This document shows, in pieces, positions 29,193-36,350 of a stretch of DNA of 64,000 nt (position 1 is the stretch's first letter; every line of letters begins with the position of its first letter). Under the pieces are notes generated by a model that did no database searches, was not told where the DNA came from, and worked only from the letters and a program-made list of their open reading frames with translations. The translations under genes and the position numbers were made by a program. This DNA comes from JACRCT01 sp049841135 (lineage in GTDB: Bacteria > Myxococcota > Myxococcia > Myxococcales > UBA5297): assembly GCA_049841135.1 (NCBI GenBank), contig JASGHK010000005.1, positions 1,302,001 through 1,366,000 on the forward strand, written 5' to 3'.

Positions 29193-29883
29193 ATGCAGCC
29201 GACTCCCTACCTGCGCCCCACCTCGCTCCAGCAGATGCGCGGATTCCTTGCCGAATCCGGTGCCAGGCTTCCGCCTTGGTCTGCGACGGACGAGGTCCAG
29301 GACGAGCTCGTCAGCCTCTTCCACGAGCGCCGCGATGACGCGGCCTTCTTCGCGCGCCTGACGCCCTTCCTCCACGAGCTTCAGGAGAGCGCCAAGCGCG
29401 GCGAGTCCGGGCTTCTGGCGAAGGACGCCGAGGTGCTCAGCCGATGTACGGTCGAGTCTCTGGTCGAGGAGCTGCGCGCGAAGCTGCGAACGGCGCCTGC
29501 CGGAGCGAGCCGGTCGCTGCTGCGGTCGCTCGTCGGCGAGCGGACGGCTGCGCTTTTGTCGCTGGCGCTCCTCGCGGGCGGTCTGAGCGGCTGCAAGGAT
29601 CCGGCGGCGCCGCCACCGCCGCCCCAGGCTGTCGCGAACCCCCAGCCCAGCAAGCCACCGGTCCCGACCGCCGAGCCCCCGCCGGCGGCTCCTGCTCCGC
29701 AGAAGGCGAGCAACGACCCGCTGGTGGAGATGTTCAAGACCAAGACCCCGGAGCAAGCCGCCAAGGAAGCTCGAGAAGGCCCTCGACGCCTCGGTTCCCG
29801 CTCCGGACGACGACGAGCTGGAGCCCTTCCCTCGCCCGCCCCGCGGTGGCGGCCACGCCAAGTACAAGGGCGTCGGCTTCTAG
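29193..29883 (+). CDS. candidate RiPP precursor E (long form, frameshifted)
   Basis: 229 aa when GAAGCTC at 29766-29772 is restored to GAGCTC. Same plan as C and D: N-domain (QPTPYLRPTSLQQMRGFLAE), hydrophobic LALLAGGLSGC lipobox-like segment, Pro-rich linker, leader DPLVEMFKTKTPEQAAKELE, spacer ending RGGGHAKYKGVGF. Its stop TAG is directly followed by the ATG of the first radical SAM gene with no gap. The only ribosome-site-like bases for that gene (AAGGGCG) lie inside the YKGV codons. Production of precursor E and the maturase is therefore probably coupled. Confidence 0.62.
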
Positions 29884-31114
29884 ATGGACCCGTCCGGCCT
29901 CGTCCACTCCGTCCCGCGTCAGCCCAAGAACGCCATCTGGGAGATCACGACGCTGTGCAACCTGCGCTGCAGGCATTGCGAGTCGAGCGCCGGCTGCCGC
30001 GACCCCAACGAGCTTCTCCACCGACGAAGCACTCCGGCTCTGCGACGACCTGGCTGAAGCCGGCTGCCTGCAGTGCAACGTCTCGGGCGGCGAGCCCCTG
30101 ATGCGCAAGGACTGGCCGCAGCTCTGCGCGCGGCTCGCCTCGCACGGGCTCAAGGTCAACCTCGTCACGAACGGCACGCTGCTCGACGAGGCGGCGATCG
30201 AGACGGCGCAAAAGCACGGCGTCTCGGCCTTCGCGCTCTCCTTCGACGGCCTGCAGGCGACGCACGACCGGATCCGTCCGCATCCGGTCGCCGGGCGCTC
30301 GCAGTTCGCCGAGGTGATCGCCGCGCTGGAGCGCCTGCAGAGAGTGAAGGCGCTCGTCGCCGCGATCACGCACATCAACCGCTGGAACTACGGCGAGCTG
30401 GAGGCGATGCACGCCCTGCTCGGCGAGAAGGGCGTCGCGCGCTGGCAGGTGCAGCTGGGGATGCCGCAGGGCCGCCAGCGGGAGATCGAGGTCCCCTACA
30501 CGATCTCGCCGGAGATGCTGCCCGAGCTGACGCAGCGCCTGGTCGCGCTCATCCAGAGCGAGAAGCAGCCGGGCCTGCTCATCGTGGACGACATCGGCTA
30601 CTACACCGAGGTCGAGCCCATCCTGCGCAGCTCGCCGGACAAGAAGCCCGCGGTGTGGACGGGCTGCTTCGCAGGCATCCTCAACGTCGGCATCGAGAGC
30701 AACGGCGACGTGAAGGGCTGCTCCGGGCTGCCCAAGGAGTTCGTGGCCGGCAACGTGCGCGAGCGGCCGTTCAAGGAGCTCTGGGCCGACGAGTCGCGCT
30801 TCGCCTACAACACCTGCTGGCACGAGTCGAAGCTCACCGGGTTCTGCGCCCGCTGCCCGTACCGGCGCCTCTGCCGCGCCGGGTGCACCGCGATGGCGTA
30901 CTCGGTCACGGGGTCGATCTACGACAACCCCTACTGCCTGCACCGGGTGCTCACGCAGCGAGGGGAGGCCCTCCCCCCTCCTGCCCCCTCCCAGCCCTCC
31001 CTCGGCTGTGCGGGCGGGGGTTCGCTGGTTGCCTGCGGCGATCCCGTCGGAGCTGCTCCAACTTGCTGCTCGCCTGGCGGCGCCGGTCACGAGGATGGGG
31101 AGGGCTCGTCTTGA
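29884..31114 (+). CDS. radical SAM/SPASM maturase 1 (frameshifted)
   Basis: 409 aa when GAGCTTC at 30010-30016 is restored to GAGCTC. The S-adenosylmethionine cluster motif is C25-NLR-C29-RH-C32, followed by VSGGEPL, LVTNGTLLD and ALSFDGLQATHDRIRPH. A VDDIGYY segment leads to a SPASM domain with TGCFAG, VKGCSG, FCARCPYRRLCRAGC and NPYC, enough cysteines for two auxiliary Fe-S clusters. Such enzymes cross-link or otherwise modify RiPP precursors. The last ~45 residues after HRVLTQRG are Pro/Cys/Gly-rich and come from a dispersed DNA repeat (31016-31070), so the natural C-terminus was probably shorter. It overlaps the next gene by TTGA. Confidence 0.85.
31016..31070 (+). repeat. dispersed GGTTGCC-GTCGGAGCTG repeat, copy 2
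   Basis: Reads GGGTTCGCTGGTTGCCTGCG then ATCCCGTCGGAGCTGCTCC. It matches the inverted copy at 14935-14988 with few differences. It lies inside the 3' end of radical SAM gene 1 and supplies its odd tail. Confidence 0.6.
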
Positions 31115-32128
31115 GCTTCCACCTGCACGACGTCGTCTGGGAGCTCACCCTGCGCTGCAACGCCACGTGCCTGCACTGCGGCTCGGATGCCGGGCACGCG
31201 CGCCCTCGCGAGCTTCTCGACTGACGAGGCCTTGAGGGTCTGCGCGCAGATCGCCGACCTGGGCTGCGACACGGTCACCTTCTCCGGTGGCGAGCCGCTC
31301 CTGCGAGAAGATTGGCCGCTGCTGGCGAAGGCGCTCGTCGGGCGAGGCGTGAAGGTGGAGGTCATCTCCAACGGGCTGCTCATCGACGAGGCGATGGCCG
31401 GGCGCTGCGCCCAAGCCGGAATCCGCGCGGTCTCGATGAGCATCGACGGCACCGAGGAGATCCACGACCGGCTGCGCGGCGTGCCGGGTTCCTTCCGCAA
31501 GGCGATGGCGGCCGCGGGGCACCTGCGCCGGGCGGGGCTGCGTGTGGGCGCCGTGACTCAGGTCTGCCAGCCCAACCTGCCGGTCCTCTCGGGGATCGAA
31601 GACGCGATCCTCGCTGCCAGCTTCGAGGGATGGCAGCTGCAGCTGACGACGCCGGTGGGCCGGGCGGCGAACGCCGGGCTCGCGCTCGCTCCCGAGCAGG
31701 TCCCCGAGGTCGTCCGGTTCCTGATGGGCGAGCGGAAGCTTCCGCGCTACGCCGCCGACGACATCGGCTGGATGAGCCCCGACGAGCCAGAGATCCGCTC
31801 GAGCAGCCGGCCGACCGACCGTGTCTTCACCGGCTGCCACGCCGGCCTGACGCTTATCGGGCTTACGGCCGACGGAACCGTGCGCGGCTGTCTGTCGATG
31901 CCGCCCGCCTTCGACGAAGCCAGCGTGCGCGACCTGCCGCTCGCGGAGATTTGGAACGATCCGAAGCGCTTCGCCTACAACCGCGCCTTCGACCCCACGG
32001 CCATGACCGGCTTCTGCGCCGACTGCCCGTTCAAGCGCGTCTGTCGCGGCGGGTGCAAGACGCTGGCGTTCGCGACGCAGGGCGGGGGCGTGAGCGAGAA
32101 CCGGTACTGCGTGCGTGCACGCGGTTAG
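31111..32128 (+). CDS. radical SAM/SPASM maturase 2 (frameshifted)
   Basis: 338 aa when GAGCTTC at 31210-31216 is restored to GAGCTC. Start is taken as the TTG at 31111, which overlaps the previous stop. Cluster motif C16-NAT-C20-LH-C23, then FSGGEPLLREDWPLL, SNGLLIDEA and SMSIDGTEEIHDRLRG. Shares with maturase 1 the ELSTDEALR segment, a DDIG motif (AADDIGWM) and the SPASM cysteines (TGCHAG, RGCLSMP, FCADCPFKRVCRGGC, NRYC). The two are clearly tandem paralogues. Two different maturases beside two precursor size classes could mean divided or sequential work. Confidence 0.83.
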
Positions 32129-32211
32129 TTGGCTCCGTCATGGCGGCCCAAGATCCGCTCTTCTCCGTAGAGAGCGTTCGAACGACTTCGCGACGCGAAG
32201 GGGACACCTCC

Positions 32212-32698
32212 ATGAACCACTCGCTCAGGCCACTGGTAGCCCTCTCGATGGGGCTATCGCTTCTGTCGTGCAGCGGCTCAGGCACGCCCGCGGATGGCGG
32301 GTTGGGCGCCCTCCCGGCCGAGTTGGAAAAGCCGGCTGCATTCCTCTCGCACGGGGGTGGTGTGGGCCTGAATTTCGGAACGGCCTATCCCGAGGGGAGC
32401 TGCTCCTCGGGCCCGACCTCACTGACCATCCACTTCATCAACAACGGCCCCGGGACCTATGTCGCGAACGAGGCCCAACGCACGTGCATCGCCGACGCCG
32501 GGCTGGGGTTCCCCTGCCTCAACGAGAATGGTCGCGAAGATCGGTACGACCACGGGGGTCGGGACGATGAAGCTCACCCAGACGACCACGGTCTCGAGCG
32601 GAGTCTTCGAAGGCGAAGTGGACCTCGCTTTCGACCTCGGGTCGGCGAAGCGCGACTACGCCTTCAGCTTCGTCGCGCCCATCTGCGCCTTTGAGTAG
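32212..32698 (+). CDS. hypothetical lipoprotein (frameshifted)
   Basis: 161 aa when GAAGATC at 32536-32542 is restored to GAGATC, giving NENGREIGTTTGVGTMKL. Lipoprotein signal MNHSLRPL...GLSLLSC. The mature part is beta-rich with three cysteines (YPEGSCSSG, QRTCIADAG, FPCLNENG) and ends VAPICAFE. No family recognised. It follows maturase 2 by 83 bp in the same direction and may belong to the same transcript. Confidence 0.6.
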
Positions 32699-32711
32699 CG
32701 CCTGGCCCTGC

Positions 32712-32888
32712 TCACCGCTTCCTCGTCGCAAAGCGATCCTTCATCTGCCTGACGGCCTCTTCGTGCGGCACGGTTCGTCCGGACTCCGCTTCCGCGAGCC
32801 CGGCCTGCACCGAGGAGATGAAGCGCACCTTCTCCGTCTGTTCATCTGAGACTTGAGGCGTGTCCTTGGATACGCGGAAGTCCTTCAT
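32712..32888 (-). CDS. small antitoxin-like protein
   Basis: 58 aa, GAGAGGAG before ATG 32888. Helical, charged. The C-terminal GRTVPHEEAVRQMKDRFATR resembles the tails of RelB/ParD-type antitoxins (ALAEAE-G-x-x-PHEEV pattern). I see no toxin gene beside it, so it would be an orphan. Divergent from the sulfatase-fold gene. Confidence 0.5.
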   Translation of the reverse strand: MKDFRVSKDTPQVSDEQTEKVRFISSVQAGLAEAESGRTVPHEEAVRQMKDRFATRKR

Positions 32889-32906
32889 CCCTGCACTCCT
32901 CTCTCC

Positions 32907-32946
32907 GTCCACCCAGTCCACTCCGTCGACTCCGTCCACCCACTCG
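32907..32946. repeat. 9-bp GTCCAC minisatellite
   Basis: About four units GTCCACYCA / GTCGACTCC in the divergent region between the antitoxin-like gene and the sulfatase-fold gene. Same family as 36631-36684 and 38654-38698. Confidence 0.7.
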
Positions 32947-32988
32947 TTTAATTACGTCGGCAGAGGTCGGGGTGATAGGTGGTCTTCC

Positions 32989-34201
32989 ATGAGAGTGGTC
33001 CTCCTGGTCGCCGACTCGCTGCGCGCGGACGCGCCGGGCTTCGCCGGCGGAGCCTGCAAGACTCCAACGCTCGACCGCCTGGCAGATGAGGGCCTGCGCG
33101 TCCCGCTGTGCGTCTCCGCGGCGCCATGGACGGTCCCGTCGCTCTCGACCATGGCGACCGCGCTCTACCCGCACCGTCTGGGCCTGTACCGCTGGGAGCA
33201 GCCGCTGCCCGAGGGCGCGAACCTCTTCTCGGCCTTCGCCGACGGCGGCCATCGCGTGGCGAGCTTCGTCTTCGATCCCGGCTACCTCTTCAGCGCCGTC
33301 CCGGACGCGGGGGTGGTCGGATCCAGCCAGCAGCAAGACCAGGTCATCGAGTGGCTCGAGGCCTGCGATGCTCCCGACCTCTTCGTCTTCGTCCACTACT
33401 GGGGCACGCACTTCCCCTACCTCGACAAGCCGATGACGGTGCCGCAGTGGAGCTCGCTCTCCGACCAGGTGATCGCGGCGCTGCGCGCGGAGCCCGAGGT
33501 CGTCCGGCCCAAGCTTCGCGGCATGTACGAGCTGGCGGTGGAGAGGCTGGACCGCCAGTTCCTGCCGCGCCTCGTCTCGGCCACATCCCGGCACGCCAGG
33601 AACGACGACGGCTGGCTCGTCGCGGTCACCGGCGACCACGGAGAGAGCTGGGGCACCTCGACAAGCTCGGTACAGGCTGAGATTCGCGACGTCTTCGACC
33701 TGCACGGCAACCACCTGCGCGACGAGGTGCTGCGCGTGCCCCTGGTGCTCTCCGGCCCGAGCCAGCTGCGCGGGAAGATCCGCGGCGGGCTCGTCAGCCT
33801 GGTCGACCTGGGGCCGACGCTCTTGGACCTCGCCGGGCTCGGACCGCTCCCGGGCCAGCGTGACGGGGCGAGCCTCTTCACCGGCGGGCGGCAGTCGGCG
33901 CTGTCGTGCTCGATGAACGACTTCGTGGCGACCCCCACGCCGCCGGCGAGCGCCGACGAGCTTTGGACCGCGATGAGCCTGCGCACGCCGACGCACAAGC
34001 TGCTGTGGGACCTGCGGACGCGCGCGCGGATGGCCTTCGACCTCGCGACGGACCCCGCCGAGGAGCGGCCGTTGCCTCCGGGAAGCGGCGAGCCAGCCGA
34101 GGGCTGGGCGGAGCCTCGAGCGCGCCCAGGCGGAGATGACCTGCGCGCCGCCGCCGGATCTCGCCGAGGAGCGGCTCAGGGCGCTGGGGTACTTGGGGTA
34201 G
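32989..34201 (+). CDS. sulfatase-fold (alkaline phosphatase superfamily) enzyme (frameshifted)
   Basis: 403 aa when GAGCCTC at 34111-34117 is restored to GAGCTC, which gives a normal end RLRALGYLG and stop at 34201. ATG 32989. N-terminus VVLLVADSLRADAPGF with metal ligand Asp9. The nucleophile region is APWTVPSLSTMATALYPH: Thr48 takes the place of the sulfatase Cys/Ser, and the CxPxR motif is absent. GDHGESWG and HGNHLRDEVLRVPLVL complete the metal site. A Thr nucleophile is seen in phosphoethanolamine and phosphoglycerol transferases, so phospho-transfer or phosphodiester cleavage is more likely than sulfate release. No membrane segment is visible, so it may be cytoplasmic. Confidence 0.75.
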
Positions 34202-34309
34202 TCAGCGCTCGGCCCTGAATGGAGCCCCTGGGCCTCGCGTCTTGGCCGGTGCTACTTTTCAGCCCGCTCTCCCGGCCTGGAAGCCGGGCACAACCCCGAG
34301 GCTCGCACC

Positions 34310-34786
34310 ATGAAGCGCACCACGCTGGCAATGGCCGCAGCCCTGCTGCTCCTGGGCGGGAGCGCGCACGCCGCCGAGTCCAAATTGCCAGCCAAGCCCG
34401 GCAACTGGCAGCTCACGATGAGGGTGGACTCCGAGAACCTGCCGCAGAAGCTGGCGCCGATGACGGTGGAGCAGTGCCTGACGGAAGCGGAGATGATCCC
34501 GCAGGCGCAGCAGGCCACCCAGCGGTGCAAGCCGGCCAACCCGAAGATCACCGGGAACAAGGTCACCTGGACCATCGACTGCCGCGACCTCAGGAACGGG
34601 GCGCTCACCACCGGCACGGGCAAGGCGACCTACGCCGCCGAGAGCTTCGAGGGCGTCATGGACGTCAAGACGCGCAACGTCCAGCTCAAGTACCTGCTCA
34701 GCGGCAAGCGCCTGGGCGACTGCAAGAAGGACGCAGCCAAGGCCGCGGAGCCCGACCAGCCGGCCGGCGAGCAGCCCAAGAAGTGA
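34310..34786 (+). CDS. DUF3617 domain secreted protein
   Basis: 158 aa. Signal peptide to about AHAAES. Motifs PGNWQLTMRVDS, VEQCLTEAEM, QRCKPANPKITGNKVTW and GKATYAAESFEGVMDV fit the DUF3617 family of small exported proteins. The tail is Lys/Ala/Glu rich. Upstream, CCCGGC-CTGGAA-GCCGGG is a small dyad. Ends 6 bp before a 68-bp palindrome. Confidence 0.8.
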   Translation: MKRTTLAMAAALLLLGGSAHAAESKLPAKPGNWQLTMRVDSENLPQKLAPMTVEQCLTEAEMIPQAQQATQRCKPANPKITGNKVTWTIDCRDLRNGALTTGTGKATYAAESFEGVMDVKTRNVQLKYLLSGKRLGDCKKDAAKAAEPDQPAGEQPKK

Positions 34787-34792
34787 ATGAAC

Positions 34793-34860
34793 GGGGCCAG
34801 GTTCCGAATCCGAAAACTGAACTCGACCTGGCGTGGAATTCGGATTCGGAACCTGGCCCC
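34793..34860. repeat. 68-bp palindromic element, copy 1
   Basis: Two perfect 22-bp arms (34793-34814 begins GGGGCCAGGTTCCGAATCCG; 34839-34860 is its reverse complement) flank a 24-bp loop. It fills almost exactly the gap between the convergent DUF3617 and DUF2089 genes and could act as a bidirectional terminator. A second 68-bp copy lies at 53966-54033 and a half copy at 55864-55910. Confidence 0.9.
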
Positions 34861-34862
34861 TA

Positions 34863-35228
34863 CTACCGCTTGCCGCGCAGCAGCGCCTCGGCCTGCTCCA
34901 CCGACAGCTCGCCCTTGCGCACCTTGGCCAGCACCTCCGCCGGCGTGGGCCCGACGGGCGGGGCCTCGAGCTTCTGGAACAGCTCGTCGATCCGTTGGCG
35001 CGCGGTGGGGTAGGAGACGCCCAGCCTGCGCTGCACTTCCTTAAGGTTTCCGCGGGTATCGAGGAACAGGTCGAACAGCTCGCGGGCCTCCAGGTCGAGC
35101 GCGCAGATGCGGCAGGGCCGGTAGCTGCCCTGCACCTCCGTCCCGCACCCGGTGCAGCGCAGGCGTTGGACCTGCATCGCCTCGCCGCAGGAAGGGCACT
35201 TGGTGGGCAGGCTGGGCTGGCTCGGCAT
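34863..35228 (-). CDS. DUF2089 zinc-ribbon/HTH protein
   Basis: 121 aa, GGAGAG before ATG 35228. Two C-x2-C pairs (CPSCGEAM, CTGCGTEV) and CRIC form a zinc ribbon. A helix-turn-helix follows (GNLKEVQRRLGVSYPTARQR, where -LGVSYPTxRxR- is the family signature). The C-terminal VRKGELSVEQAEALLRGK is a SHOCT-like helix pair. DUF2089 proteins are predicted regulators often found beside YvlB/DUF4097 genes, as here: the partner ends 10 bp upstream. Confidence 0.85.
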   Translation of the reverse strand: MPSQPSLPTKCPSCGEAMQVQRLRCTGCGTEVQGSYRPCRICALDLEARELFDLFLDTRGNLKEVQRRLGVSYPTARQRIDELFQKLEAPPVGPTPAEVLAKVRKGELSVEQAEALLRGKR

Positions 35229-35238
35229 CGTCTCTCCG

Positions 35239-36180
35239 TCAGGCTTTGCGCAGGCGGATGTTACCGCCCGTCGTCTTGAGCCGCACCGTCGGCAGCGAGT
35301 CGGTCTCCTGCTTGGCACCGGCACCGATGACGTAGACCGCCTTGCGCAGCGGGCCGCCCTCCCGCCGCGAGGCGCCCAGCGCCGGGTCGGCGTCGATGTC
35401 GCCGCCCATGGTCACCGCCTGCACCATCACCGCCAGGCCCTCGGCCACGCGCAGCTCCACGTCGCCGCCGAGGGTGACCACCTTGGACTCGCCGGTCAGG
35501 CCGGGGAGGATCTCCAGCTGAACCCCGCCGCCCATGGTCTTGGCCTTGACCGGGTGCACGACCTTCTCGAGGTGGATCTCGCCGCCCATGGTCTTGAGCT
35601 CGGCCGGGCAGCCGAGCGAGCGCGCGCGAATCTCGCCGCCGGCGGAGAAGGCGCGCAGTGCGGTGACGGTCGAGGGCACCGAGACCTGGATGGGCCCGCG
35701 ACCGAAGGCGACCGCCGCGCGCTCGCCCTTGAAGTAGACACGGGGCTCGGCCTCCTTGGGGCCTTGGGTCTGCAGCCGGTCGCCGGAGACGCCTTCGAGC
35801 GTGATGTCGCAGCGCTTGTGGCCCAAGCTCGCCATCCGCGGCCGGTGCTTGACGGCCAGCGCGGTCCCTTGCGGCAAGGCGATGCCGCCGGACTCGAGCG
35901 GGGCCTCGGGCAGGTCGGGGTCGTCGGTCTCGAGCATGTCCAGGCCGTCGCCGAGGGTCTGGTCGAAGGTCTCCTGCATCATCGAGCCGAACTCGTTGAC
36001 CATGTCGGCGATGCTGTCCCCGAGCCCCTTGCCGCGACGGCGCCCGCGGCCGAAGGGGCCGGGTCCGCCTTCGCTCTCGGACGATCCTTCGTTGAGGGCG
36101 CGAAGCAACCGCTCGCCCTCCTCGGGCGTGATCACCTTTTCCGCAACCATCTTGAGGATTTCCAGCTGCTCCTGGGGCAT
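35239..36180 (-). CDS. DUF4097-type (YvlB-like) beta-solenoid protein
   Basis: 313 aa, GGAGG before ATG 36180. The N-terminal LEILKMVAEKVITPEEGERL is the short SHOCT-like helix pair also seen in the DUF2089 partner. An RGRRRGKG basic patch follows. The C-terminal ~200 residues are repeated short strands with TMGGEIHLEK, TMGGGVQLEI, TLGGDVELRV, TMGGDIDADP, TTGGNIRLRK. The GG-x-I/V repeats are the DUF4097/adhesin-like solenoid. Probably an envelope-stress or membrane-associated regulator pair with DUF2089. Confidence 0.8.
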   Translation of the reverse strand: MPQEQLEILKMVAEKVITPEEGERLLRALNEGSSESEGGPGPFGRGRRRGKGLGDSIADMVNEFGSMMQETFDQTLGDGLDMLETDDPDLPEAPLESGGIALPQGTALAVKHRPRMASLGHKRCDITLEGVSGDRLQTQGPKEAEPRVYFKGERAAVAFGRGPIQVSVPSTVTALRAFSAGGEIRARSLGCPAELKTMGGEIHLEKVVHPVKAKTMGGGVQLEILPGLTGESKVVTLGGDVELRVAEGLAVMVQAVTMGGDIDADPALGASRREGGPLRKAVYVIGAGAKQETDSLPTVRLKTTGGNIRLRKA

Positions 36181-36253
36181 CGATGACCTCCGGGGAGAGA
36201 AGCCTGGCACCGGTTCGGCGCCTTGGGCCCGCCGTCAATGTGACAGCAGTAAC

Positions 36254-36281
36254 TTTATAAATTGGCAAATCAGTTTGTCAA
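36254..36281 (-). promoter_or_regulatory. sigma-70-type promoter with overlapping dyad
   Basis: On the minus strand TTGACA (-35, 36276-36281) and TATAAA (-10, 36254-36259) are separated by 16 bp, about 70 bp before the DUF4097 start. This is one of few AT-rich spots in the window. TTGACAAA-CTGA-TTTGCCAA (36262-36281) is an inverted repeat with one mismatch covering the -35 box and most of the spacer. It looks like an operator, perhaps for the DUF2089 product itself. Confidence 0.7.
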
Positions 36282-36350
36282 ATGAGCATGGTTGGCCCCT
36301 CGCGCCCTGGGCGCTGCCCTTGGGCAAAAATGGCTCGGAAATTCAGGTGG

